NCBI RefSeq assembly: GCF_001665685.1
Contig: NZ_LZTB01000117.1
Location: 25,409-89,408, forward strand
From: Mycobacterium sp. 852013-50091_SCH5140682
GTDB taxonomy: Bacteria > Actinomycetota > Actinomycetes > Mycobacteriales > Mycobacteriaceae
DNA length: 64,000 bases
Direction of reading: 5' to 3'
Shown here: piece by piece, positions 36,658 through 43,884 of the stretch
How positions within the stretch are numbered: position 1 is the stretch's first letter
How the letters are laid out: every line of letters starts with the position of its first letter
Translations under genes and position numbers: made by a program
Notes under the pieces: generated by a model
What the model was told of the DNA's origin: nothing
The model's input: the letters and a program-made list of their open reading frames with translations, nothing else
The model's database searches: none

Positions 36658-37670
36658 CCTACCCGCCTCCCGATGACCCGTTCGGCGGCATGCCGTTCGG
36701 CCAGCTGCCGCCGACACCGCCACCGCCCTACAGCGGTCCGCCGGTCATACCGGCGGCGCCGCAACCACCGTCACCCTCCGGCGAGGTCAACACGTTCGCG
36801 ACGCTCTCGGTGGTTTTCGCATTCGTGTTCGCCCCGATCGGCGCGGTGCTCGGCCATCTCGGTTTGTCGCAGGTCAAGCGCACCGGGCAGCGCGGCCACG
36901 ACCGTGCCCTCATCGGGGTGGCGCTGTCGTACACCTTCATCGTGGCGGCCGTGGTTGGCCTCGTCGTGTGGATCACGGTGAAACCCTCGGCTTCCGATTC
37001 GAAAATCGTTGTCGCCCAGACCACTACGACGACGTCCGTCCAGGCGAGCACGTCGACGAGCCTGCCCCCGCCGCCTCCGCCACCACCGCCTCCGGTCGCA
37101 CCCGCGGACATGGCCGGATTGCTGCCGAGCCTGGCCGAGATGCGCCAACTCATGAACAACCCGGACCTGACCGATGCAGGCAACGGCGACGAGGTGGGGG
37201 TGGTCTCATCGTCTGTGCAGACCTTCGACCCGCCCGAATGTGTGGTGTCGATGAATTCGTTCACCCCGGAGCCGTATAAAGACAGCGGTTACCGCTCGGT
37301 GCTGTCGGTGAATGCCTCTGGGCCCCACGGCAACACCCAGGCCGGCATCGGAGTGGCTGTGTTCGACGACGCAGCCGCCGCGCAGAAGACGCTGACCAAC
37401 TACATCGCGCTGCTGCAGCAGTGCGCCGGTAAGACGCTGACATGGACTATCGTCCAGGACGGCAAGTGGTCCAAGTTCATCCTCGGCGCACCCGAAAACA
37501 GCGGCGCCGTAACGGGAGTGCACAACACCAACATAGGTTCGACCACCGGCATCTATCGGGCCATCGGTGCCAAGTCCAATGTCCTGGTCGACGTGCAGAT
37601 GGTCGGAGCGGATCTGACCGACCAGAACATCAGGGCCGTCAACAACGTCCTCGCCAAGATTCCGGGCTGA
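36654..37670 (+). CDS. DUF4190 plus PknH-type sensor-domain membrane protein 2
   Basis: This 338-residue protein has a cytoplasmic N-terminus with DDPFGGMPFGQLPP, a DUF4190 TM hairpin (FATLSVVFAFVFAPIGAVLG ... FIVAAVVGLVVW), a Thr/Ser then poly-Pro linker and a PknH-like sensor domain (MAGLLPSLAEMRQLMNNPDL ... PPECVVSMNSF ... LLQQCAGK). ATGA overlap ties it to sensor 1. It is close in design to the minus-strand gene at 62264-63253 beyond ESX-1, so the pair look like ancient duplicates on either side of the locus. Confidence 0.8.
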   Translation: MTYPPPDDPFGGMPFGQLPPTPPPPYSGPPVIPAAPQPPSPSGEVNTFATLSVVFAFVFAPIGAVLGHLGLSQVKRTGQRGHDRALIGVALSYTFIVAAVVGLVVWITVKPSASDSKIVVAQTTTTTSVQASTSTSLPPPPPPPPPPVAPADMAGLLPSLAEMRQLMNNPDLTDAGNGDEVGVVSSSVQTFDPPECVVSMNSFTPEPYKDSGYRSVLSVNASGPHGNTQAGIGVAVFDDAAAAQKTLTNYIALLQQCAGKTLTWTIVQDGKWSKFILGAPENSGAVTGVHNTNIGSTTGIYRAIGAKSNVLVDVQMVGADLTDQNIRAVNNVLAKIPG

Positions 37671-37671
37671 C

Positions 37672-38562
37672 GTGACATACCCGGGCGGACCAGACGACCC
37701 GTTCGGCGGGGCGCCGTTCGGCAGCTATCCCGCCGGCCAGCAGCCCCCGTACGGTGGACCGCCGGTCATCCCGGCGCCCGCCCCACAGCCGCCGCGCGCC
37801 AAACGGCGCGGCGTCATCCTCGTGGCGATGGCCGCCGTTGTGGTGATCTCCGTTGCAGCCCTGGTGATCTGGCTCGTCGTACCCGGCAAGCGCAGTGCTC
37901 CGGCACCCGGGCCTGCCGCGACGACGACAGCGACGAGCACCACCCCGACCTTGAGCGTGCCGGAACCCGTGAGCCCGTCACAGTTGGCCGGCTTTCTGCT
38001 GTCCCTCGACGACGTCAAGCGATTGGCGAACGCCGCCAACGACTACAAGACGACCGACAGCACGGCACTCAACGGATCGGAAGGCATCACCGTCACCCCG
38101 CCGCAGTGCGTCTCCGCGTTGTTCGGCGGTGGCACCGAGGTGTTTGTTCCCAGCGATGTCATCGCGACCGCGGCCCGGCAGGTCGACCTCGTCGGGGACA
38201 TGAAGAAGGTCGGCCTCGGTGGCCTCGAGCAGCGGGTGGTGCTCTACGAAAACCCCTCGGTGGCAAGCCGACTCGTCTCCGATATCGAAGCGAAGTGGCG
38301 TGGGTGCGCAGGTCCGGTGACCGTCGCCTTCACCGACGGCACTCCCACCTCGCACTACACGGTGGGGCCGGTCACGCACGGCAACCGGAACCCGTCGATC
38401 GTGCTGGTAAGTGCCACGATGGCCAATTCGGCGCTGTTCGTCAGCACGCGCGTGGTCGTGGCCAAGGCGAACGTCGTCGTCGACCTGGCGCTGATGGGCG
38501 CCGATCTCGGTGAGAGCGCGGAATCGATTGCTTTGGAGATTCTGTCGCGGATACCGGCGTAG
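37672..38562 (+). CDS. PknH-type sensor-domain membrane protein 3
   Basis: This 296-residue protein has a tail VTYPGGPDDPFGGAPFGSYP, a TM helix at about 48-70, a Thr-rich linker and a sensor domain (LAGFLLSLDDVKRLANAAND ... VTPPQCVSALFGGG ... IEAKWRGCAG). It is most similar to sensor 1 (GGLEQRVVLY against GGVEERVVLY), so the two are recent duplicates. The GTG start lies one base after the previous stop. It is the last gene of the contiguous operon, and I see no clear hairpin in the 76 bp that follow. Confidence 0.8.
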   Translation: MTYPGGPDDPFGGAPFGSYPAGQQPPYGGPPVIPAPAPQPPRAKRRGVILVAMAAVVVISVAALVIWLVVPGKRSAPAPGPAATTTATSTTPTLSVPEPVSPSQLAGFLLSLDDVKRLANAANDYKTTDSTALNGSEGITVTPPQCVSALFGGGTEVFVPSDVIATAARQVDLVGDMKKVGLGGLEQRVVLYENPSVASRLVSDIEAKWRGCAGPVTVAFTDGTPTSHYTVGPVTHGNRNPSIVLVSATMANSALFVSTRVVVAKANVVVDLALMGADLGESAESIALEILSRIPA

Positions 38563-38638
38563 GCAAGACCCCTGTGCCATAGGTCGATCGGGCTGTAGGA
38601 AGCTGAATCCCATCCGATGAGCAGAGAGGTGCTGGTGC

Positions 38639-39154
38639 GTGGGTAAGAACGAACGCGCGAAGATCGTCATGGCCGACGACGAGATCGCGGAATTCATCGA
38701 GCGCAGCCGGACGGCGACCATGGCGACGCTGCAGGCCGACGGCAGGCCGCACCTCGTCGCGATGTGGTACGCGGTGCTGGACGGCGAGATCTGGTTCGAG
38801 ACCAAGGCCAAGTCACAGAAGGCGGTCAACCTGCGCCGCGACCCCACGGTCACCGTGATGATCGAAGATGGGCTCACCTACGGCACCCTGCGCGGGGTGT
38901 CCATCGACGGCCGTGCGGAAATCGTCGACGACCCGGAAACCATACTGCGCGTGGGCATCAGCGTATGGGAGCGCTACACGGGTCCCTACACCGAGGAGAT
39001 GCGGCCGTTCGTCGATCAGATGATGAACAACCGCATCGCGGTGCGCGTGGTGCCCGGCCGGCTGCGGAGCTGGGATCACCGCAAGCTGGGATTGCCTGAC
39101 ATGCCGGTGAGCGGCAGCACTGCGCAGTACCTGGGCGACGCCGCGACCGGCTAG
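38639..39154 (+). CDS. PPOX-class (probably F420-dependent) oxidoreductase
   Basis: This 171-residue protein has the pyridoxamine-phosphate-oxidase split barrel (RTATMATLQADGRPHLVAMW, then GEIWFETKAKSQKAVNLRRD). This subgroup in mycobacteria often uses F420 or FMN, and the substrate is unknown. The start is GTG 38639 with a purine-rich GAGAGG upstream. Its TAG stop and the stop of the convergent pirin gene share the palindrome CTAG (39151-39154). Confidence 0.82.
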   Translation: MGKNERAKIVMADDEIAEFIERSRTATMATLQADGRPHLVAMWYAVLDGEIWFETKAKSQKAVNLRRDPTVTVMIEDGLTYGTLRGVSIDGRAEIVDDPETILRVGISVWERYTGPYTEEMRPFVDQMMNNRIAVRVVPGRLRSWDHRKLGLPDMPVSGSTAQYLGDAATG

Positions 39155-40116
39155 GCCGTCGGGCGCGGCCGCGGCTTGAGCTTGGCGTTGGGCAGCGGCG
39201 GCGCGGGCAGCCGGGCGATGTGGCCGACATACCCCTCGACGTCGCCGAAGCGGGCGTCATTGGCCTGCCACTGTTCGCGGTAGGCGGCGATGTCGTCATG
39301 GCTGCGCCCGACGAAGTTCCACCACATCACGAGTTCCTCGGGAAACGGGATGCCGCCGAGGATGATCAGACGAGCTGGGCCTGCTCCGCGGTTGACCAGG
39401 TGAAGTTCGCGATGGCCGGGGCTCTGGTATGCGAGATCGGCGACCGCCAGCGGCGTTCCGGCCACCTCGACGTCGCCTTCGTCGAGCAGAACGCCGTGTT
39501 CGAAGGTCGGATCGACCTGCAGGGTCACGGTGGCGCCGGGGTCGAGGTCGAGTTGGGCGCCGAGCAGCGGGGTGAAGGTGTGTACCGGCGACCGTGAATC
39601 GGCCAACTCGCCGAGGAAGACTCGTAATGTCGCTCCGCCTACGTTGCGGGCCTGCGGTGCGTAGTGCGCGAAATCGCGGTCGGCGTCGCGGTCGGCGTCG
39701 GGAAGAGCGACCCACAGCTGCACGCCGTGCAGGATGGTCGTGGCAGAGGTGGATACTTCGGAGTGGCAGATGCCCGCCCCGGCCGTCATGAGGTTGAGCT
39801 CGCCGGGGCGGACCATCGCGTGCACGCCGGCGCTGTCGCGATGTTCGATCTCGCCCTGGAAGAGCCAACTCACGGTCTGCAATCCGGTGTGCGGATGGGG
39901 CGGGACGTCCATGCCCGTACCGCCGCGGACATCGTGGGGACCGTAGTGATCGGCGAAGCACCATGCGCCGATCAGCGACCGGTCGCGTTGCGGCAGGGTC
40001 CGCCGCACCAGCAGGGCCCGCGGTCCGCCGAGCGGCACCTCACGTGCGTGCAGGACGCCGGTGAATGCCGAAGCCGTGCAGGTGACTTCGGTCGGTAGGA
40101 CGTCGGTGTTGCTCAT
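39151..40116 (-). CDS. Pirin-family cupin protein
   Basis: This 321-residue bicupin has the pirin metal-site pattern H74-P-H76 (PPHPHTGLQ) and H118-S-E120 (GICHSE), spaced as in human pirin (His56, His58, His101, Glu103). Bacterial pirins include quercetin 2,3-dioxygenases and regulators of pyruvate metabolism. I chose ATG 40116 (MSNTDVL); an upstream ATG at 40149 adds 11 residues of doubtful quality. It is divergent from the DivIVA-motif gene with 44 bp between starts. Confidence 0.87.
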   Translation of the reverse strand: MSNTDVLPTEVTCTASAFTGVLHAREVPLGGPRALLVRRTLPQRDRSLIGAWCFADHYGPHDVRGGTGMDVPPHPHTGLQTVSWLFQGEIEHRDSAGVHAMVRPGELNLMTAGAGICHSEVSTSATTILHGVQLWVALPDADRDADRDFAHYAPQARNVGGATLRVFLGELADSRSPVHTFTPLLGAQLDLDPGATVTLQVDPTFEHGVLLDEGDVEVAGTPLAVADLAYQSPGHRELHLVNRGAGPARLIILGGIPFPEELVMWWNFVGRSHDDIAAYREQWQANDARFGDVEGYVGHIARLPAPPLPNAKLKPRPRPTA

Positions 40117-40160
40117 GGTGCCACCGTAGTGCGATCCACTGTGCGGCATGCGTGGTTAGC

Positions 40161-40427
40161 ATGTCCGGCATGACCCGGCCGCTGACCGCTGACGATGTTC
40201 GCAATGTCGCGTTGACGAAACCGCCGGTGGGTAAACGGGGTTACGACCGCAAGTCCGTCGATGACTTCCTGCAACTCGTCGCTCGCCGGCTCGAGGGTCG
40301 CGGCCACCTGAGCGCCGCAGATGTGCGCAACGTCGCGTTCCCGAAGCCTCCGCTGTTCCAACGGGGATACAACGAGGACGAGGTCGACCGGCTGCTCGAT
40401 GCGGTAGTCGCCACGCTCGAGCGCTGA
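40161..40427 (+). CDS. Small protein made of two DivIVA-type motifs
   Basis: This 88-residue protein consists almost wholly of two copies of the DivIVA N-terminal motif. The first is LTADDVRNVALTKPPVGKRG with YDRKSVDDFL; the second is LSAADVRNVAFPKPPLFQRG with YNEDEVDRLL. In DivIVA/Wag31 one such motif begins the membrane-curvature-binding region and is followed by a coiled coil, which is absent here. Starts at 40152 (GTG), 40161 and 40170 are all possible. It may bind curved membrane or other DivIVA-type proteins at the pole; this is inference. Confidence 0.75.
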   Translation: MSGMTRPLTADDVRNVALTKPPVGKRGYDRKSVDDFLQLVARRLEGRGHLSAADVRNVAFPKPPLFQRGYNEDEVDRLLDAVVATLER

Positions 40428-40497
40428 AAGAAGTTGGGGGACGGTGCCGTCACTGCGCCTCGCGGCGAGTGGTCGCTCGAAGCGACAGTTGTGGTGT

Positions 40498-40554
40498 GGG
40501 GCCCGGGGCAATGCCCGGCACCGTCGCATGCATCAACAGCACGCCCCGGGCCCC
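40498..40554. terminator. Long GC-rich hairpin between the DivIVA-motif gene and whiB6
   Basis: GGGGCCCGGGGC (40498-40509) and GCCCCGGGCCCC (40543-40554) form a perfect 12-bp stem around a 33-nt loop. It lies between convergent genes and could stop transcription from both sides. Confidence 0.7.
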
Positions 40555-40577
40555 TATTCCTCCCCCGCGTGGAACTG

Positions 40578-40623
40578 CTGCCCTCCCGCCGCCGTCCCCT
40601 CGAACTCGGCAGCGAGAGGGCAG
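40578..40623 (-). terminator. Hairpin after whiB6
   Basis: CTGCCCTC (40578-40585) pairs with GAGGGCAG (40616-40623), beginning 5 bp beyond the whiB6 stop in its direction of transcription. Confidence 0.5.
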
Positions 40624-40628
40624 GTGGA

Positions 40629-40922
40629 TCAGGCGGCTTCCGGGAAGATCAGCTTGGTCTTGCGGACCGGGTAGCCGTTGCGCTCGGCGAGCGAACGCAG
40701 TTGCTTGAGTGCGAATGTGCGGCCGCGGCCACCTTCGGGAACCATGATCCCGGCCCAGAGCCCTTCGGCGCGCGGCAGTTCGCAGGCCTCGCGTGCGCAC
40801 AGCCAGCGGCGCGGGCACTCCCGGCAGATGACCTTTGCCTGGTCGTCGGGCGTTGAGGTCCAGCGCTCCGGGTTGGCGGTGCAGACGCCGAGCGGGATTC
40901 CGTTGGCCATCAATGCGGTCAT
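40629..40922 (-). CDS. whiB6: WhiB6, iron-sulfur ESX-1 transcription factor
   Basis: This 97-residue WhiB-family protein has four cluster ligands C14, C33, C36 and C42 for a redox- and NO-sensitive [4Fe-4S] cluster, and a GLWAGIMVPEG turn followed by a basic helix for promoter and sigma contact. The segment LGVCTANPERWTSTPDDQAK and the ending SLAERNGYPVR match M. tuberculosis WhiB6, which activates ESX-1 genes. The start is ATG 40922 with GGGGAG upstream. The promoter at 40973-41001 overlaps one copy of a 20-bp repeated motif. Confidence 0.93.
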   Translation of the reverse strand: MTALMANGIPLGVCTANPERWTSTPDDQAKVICRECPRRWLCAREACELPRAEGLWAGIMVPEGGRGRTFALKQLRSLAERNGYPVRKTKLIFPEAA

Positions 40923-40972
40923 TTGTGCTGCTCCCCTCGTAAGGACTATGCGGGTGTCCCGCGTTGAGAGGA

Positions 40973-41001
40973 ACGCTATAGCAAGAACCGTAGCAGTGCA
41001 A
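40973..41001 (-). promoter_or_regulatory. Predicted whiB6 promoter
   Basis: On the minus strand, TTGCAC (41001-40996) and TAGCGT (40978-40973) are separated by 17 bp and make a plausible sigma-A promoter. Transcription would start near 40966, giving a leader of about 44 nt. Motif copy 1 covers the -35 hexamer. Confidence 0.55.
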
Positions 41002-41226
41002 CAGTTTGGAGAAATTTAAACCGTTGCGGCGCTACGAAACGGTTTTGGTTCGCCCGCAAGCGTAAAACTACCTAGTTGTCATTACCTGCATGAACAGCAC
41101 CGATGGCAAATGAAGCGGCCGATGCCGGCTCCGTAGCATGGGTACGGCTACCCTTCCGGCCAAGCCGTAGCACTGGTGCGGTTAGGGAAAAATCCCGAAA
41201 CCCAAGTCGTAGCGGTGCTGCGGTAT
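40988..41226. repeat. Five copies of a 20-bp motif, YCGTAGCRNYGSWRCGGTTW
   Basis: Copies lie at 40988-41007 (+), 41018-41037 (-), 41131-41150 (+), 41165-41184 (+) and 41207-41226 (+). CGTAGC is identical in all five, as are the G at position 11, the C at 15 and the G at 17. The core is an imperfect dyad, CCGT-N9-ACGG, as expected for a dimeric helix-turn-helix protein. Copy 1 covers the whiB6 -35 region and copy 5 sits just before a TAGAAT -10 of the HTH gene. The adjacent HTH regulator is the obvious candidate binder. Confidence 0.75.
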
Positions 41227-41231
41227 GGGGT

Positions 41232-41237
41232 TAGAAT
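41232..41237 (+). promoter_or_regulatory. Predicted -10 element of the two-HTH regulator
   Basis: TAGAAT matches TANNNT and would start transcription near 41244, giving a leader of about 63 nt. There is no good -35 hexamer; motif copy 5 occupies that position, which would fit activator dependence or tight repression. Confidence 0.5.
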
Positions 41238-41306
41238 CGATGGGTCCACGCAGCCATCACGGGCCGCCAAGCGCTCCAGCTCATTCAGCTAAGGAACCAT
41301 CCGGAG

Positions 41307-42092
41307 ATGACCGATGCGGAGTTCGATCTCGCGACCGGCGAGTTCGACGTCGGCTTGATCCGCGCCGGAGCGGCTGCCGCTGCGCGCCGCCGCGAACTCG
41401 ACATCAGCCAGCGCAGTCTCGCTGCCGACGGTGTCATCAATGCCGGTGCGCTGATCGCCTTCGAGAAGGGCCGCAGCTGGCCCCGCGAACGTACCCGGCT
41501 CAAACTCGAAGAGGTCTTGCGCTGGCCGCCGGGCACCATCGCACGGCTGCGTCAGGGCGGCTCGGTCCCGGCCGAACCCGTGCTGCCGCCCCCGCCCGCC
41601 GCGACTCTGCCTGCCGAGCCCGAGGTGGCACCCAGTGCCCCCGTATTCGCCCCGGCGAATGCCGAGGTGCCGCTGATCGCCCAGGCGGTGCTCACCGCGG
41701 CCAACACACTCGGCTCGACCATGGACGCCATGCCGCCGGTCAGCGATCCCGATTTCACCCCCCGCGTCACGGCGATCCTCGCCGACCTGCGCCAGCTCGA
41801 GGCAGTGGCATCACGGGCCGCCCGGATCAGCCAGGTGACGCCCGCGTTGATCAAGGCGCTCAGTGCAGTCCGGCATCAGATCGACGAGCTCACCATGCGA
41901 GCCGCGGCGGCGCCGGGCGCGACGCTCGGACAGCGGCTCTACGCCGCGCGGCGACGCGCCAACCTCACCATGGGGGAGATGGCGCAGGCAGCGGGCGTGC
42001 CCGAGGACGCGATCAGCCGTACCGAGGCCGAATACCCGGTGGATGCCGCCGCCGTGCACGCCATCGAGGCGCTGATCAACGCAATGGCCTGA
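41307..42092 (+). CDS. DNA-binding regulator with two helix-turn-helix domains
   Basis: This 261-residue protein has an XRE-like HTH near residues 20-80 (AAAAARRRELDISQRSLAAD ... ALIAFEKGRSWPRERTRLKL). A Pro/Ala-rich linker and a helical middle (about 120-200) follow, then a second HTH at about 205-258 (LGQRLYAARRRANLTMGEMA, then GVPEDAISRTEAEYPV). Two DNA-binding domains in one chain could bridge sites, which suits the repeated motifs upstream. The ATG at 41307 has AAGGA 11 nt upstream. It stands between whiB6 and ESX-1 and is probably autoregulated; control of whiB6 is inferred. Confidence 0.8.
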   Translation: MTDAEFDLATGEFDVGLIRAGAAAAARRRELDISQRSLAADGVINAGALIAFEKGRSWPRERTRLKLEEVLRWPPGTIARLRQGGSVPAEPVLPPPPAATLPAEPEVAPSAPVFAPANAEVPLIAQAVLTAANTLGSTMDAMPPVSDPDFTPRVTAILADLRQLEAVASRAARISQVTPALIKALSAVRHQIDELTMRAAAAPGATLGQRLYAARRRANLTMGEMAQAAGVPEDAISRTEAEYPVDAAAVHAIEALINAMA

Positions 42093-42101
42093 CCCCGTCG
42101 G

Positions 42102-43631
42102 TCAGTACCGCTCCCGGTGCCGGTCGTCCGATGACGGGAAGTGGTCGGCCAGCGCCGCAGCGATCTCCAGGAACTTGCGGCGTGCGGCGGGCGTCATCAC
42201 CCGCGTGCCTTCGATCACGCCGCCCGGCCGCAGATTCCCGTCGAACGGCACCTCCACGACGGCCTGGCCCTGTCCCGCGAACTGCCCGGCCAGGATGGAC
42301 CGGGTCCGCTTGTCAGCGTGGCCGTCGGAATCGTTGAGAACGACAACCGTGCGCTGCAGCAGGCTCGTCATGCCGCGGTTGGCCAGCCAGTCGAGCGTCT
42401 GGCCTGCCGCGGCGGCGCCATCGACCCACGGCGACGACACCACGATGAGGGCGTCCAGGTCTCGCAGTACCTCCTGGGTCACGGGCGAGTCCATCGTCGA
42501 GCTGCAATCCACGATCGAGATGGAGAAGTGCCGGTCGAGCCGGGTGGTCGCTTCGCGATAGATCGCGGCGTCGAGGACACGGCGGCGGGCCGGGGTGCCC
42601 TCGCCGGCCAGGACGAAAAGACCTGCGGCGTTGTTGCCGACCCGGCTGCGCACATCGGCGAAGGTTTCCAGGTGCTTGTCGGAGGCCAGTTCCCAGTACG
42701 AGCCCTGGGCGCGCGGGTCGACGCGGCTGCCCAACTTGCCGAAAGCGGTGTCGGCGTCGATGGCGACGACGCGATCGTCTTGGCGCAGTTCGGCGAACAC
42801 CGATCCGATGCTGGCAGAGACGGTGGTCTTACCGACGCCGCCCTTGCCCATGACGCCGACCTTGTAGTGGCCGCGCAGCACTCCCTTGATCTTGGCTTCC
42901 AGCTCGGCCCGGCGTAGATCGTCGGCAGACGGTCCGGGGTTGATCAAACCGAAAGAGGCCTTGTAGACCAGCAGCCGCCAACCCCCTGCCGGGGGTTCAC
43001 GGCGGGGCGGTACCAGATCGTTGACCCTGATCCGGTCGGCGTACGAGCCCGGCGCGCTCGGCGGAGCGGCCTGGGGGTGGCCCTCGGGTGCGAATCCGCC
43101 CTCGGGTGGCCACGGTGACCCGGGCTGCGGCCCGAAGGGTTGATGGGGCTGAGGGGTGGGTGGCGGAGGCGGGGTGGAGTGAGTGGGCTGCGGTGGTGAC
43201 TGAGGCCGTTGCTGATGGACGGGCCAGCTGGGCTGCTGTTCCCATTGGCTGCCGTCGGGCCGCGAGGGCGCCGATGGAGCGGGGCGTCCGTCATGCGGTG
43301 GATGCGTGGGTTGTTTGGAATGTTGTTGCGCCGGTTGCTGAGGCGGCTGCTGTGGTGCGGGGGGCTCGCGGAAGCTGGTGCGGGGTTGCTCCTCTGGAGG
43401 AGTCTGCGGCGGGTCGGAGGCCTCGTGATGCCCGGCCCGCGAGTCGTCGTCGTTCGAGGCGGGTGACTTCGGCGGGACGTAGTCGACCGGAGGCCGGCCG
43501 GGCAGTGACGGTGCAGGCGGCTCCGGGGCCCGCCGCGGGCGGCGCGTCGGCCCGGTGTCGGGTTCGAAATCGGTGTCCTCCCCACCCGTCCAGCCGAGCT
43601 CTCTACGCAGGGTGTCGTCGGGGTCGGTCAC
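42102..43631 (-). CDS. EspI-like MinD/ParA-type ATPase with proline-rich N-terminus
   Basis: This 509-residue protein has an acidic start and a Pro/Gln-rich, disordered region (about 20-200). It then has the motif RLLVYKASFGLINPGPSADD, matching the linker preceding the ATPase in EspI, and a deviant Walker A K263-GGVGKT269 with AIDADTAFGKLG and ISIVDCSSTMDSP. The family uses ATP-driven dimerisation. GTG 43631 follows GAGGAG at 8 nt. It is oriented away from espE with 253 bp between starts. It is a paralogue of EspI (56904-58328) and may regulate or position ESX-1 activity; no function is established. Confidence 0.85.
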   Translation of the reverse strand: MTDPDDTLRRELGWTGGEDTDFEPDTGPTRRPRRAPEPPAPSLPGRPPVDYVPPKSPASNDDDSRAGHHEASDPPQTPPEEQPRTSFREPPAPQQPPQQPAQQHSKQPTHPPHDGRPAPSAPSRPDGSQWEQQPSWPVHQQRPQSPPQPTHSTPPPPPTPQPHQPFGPQPGSPWPPEGGFAPEGHPQAAPPSAPGSYADRIRVNDLVPPRREPPAGGWRLLVYKASFGLINPGPSADDLRRAELEAKIKGVLRGHYKVGVMGKGGVGKTTVSASIGSVFAELRQDDRVVAIDADTAFGKLGSRVDPRAQGSYWELASDKHLETFADVRSRVGNNAAGLFVLAGEGTPARRRVLDAAIYREATTRLDRHFSISIVDCSSTMDSPVTQEVLRDLDALIVVSSPWVDGAAAAGQTLDWLANRGMTSLLQRTVVVLNDSDGHADKRTRSILAGQFAGQGQAVVEVPFDGNLRPGGVIEGTRVMTPAARRKFLEIAAALADHFPSSDDRHRERY

Positions 43632-43884
43632 GACTGAATCTCCTCGGGTTGTCACGCGACGGCTATCTCGACCGCCCTCAGTATCGACTACGTCACCGCC
43701 TCGCCGCAGCCGCCGGTGGCAGCACCGGCTACCAGGCGTCGGCCGCCCATATGACGCCGACCCTGACGTCAATTCCATATGCGCAGGTTAAGTCGCCGGA
43801 CGGCAACGGATTTGGGCAGAAATTTGGTGCTCAGACGGCCTATGGCGCGCTGGTAACGTCTGTCGCGTCGAGGGGGATCTGCGT
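43632..43884. promoter_or_regulatory. Divergent EspI-like / espE promoter region
   Basis: This 253-bp region drives the main ESX-1 operon rightward. TAACGT at 43854-43859 is a candidate espE -10, giving a leader of about 20 nt with GAGGGGGA as ribosome site. No copy of the 20-bp whiB6/HTH motif is found here. CCATATG occurs twice (about 43748 and 43777). Confidence 0.45.

Larger units (their letters stand above)
40923..41306. promoter_or_regulatory. 384-bp divergent whiB6 / two-HTH regulator control region
   Basis: This gene-free region holds both promoters and five copies of a 20-bp motif. It also includes AT-rich stretches near 41010-41080, unusual in this genome. In other mycobacteria the whiB6 upstream region is bound by PhoP and EspR; I cannot identify those sites here with confidence. 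Confidence 0.7.

Noticed and set aside
43671..43884. Possible further copies of the whiB6-region 20-bp motif before espE
   Set aside because: No sequence there keeps the invariant CGTAGC with correctly spaced G, C and G positions.
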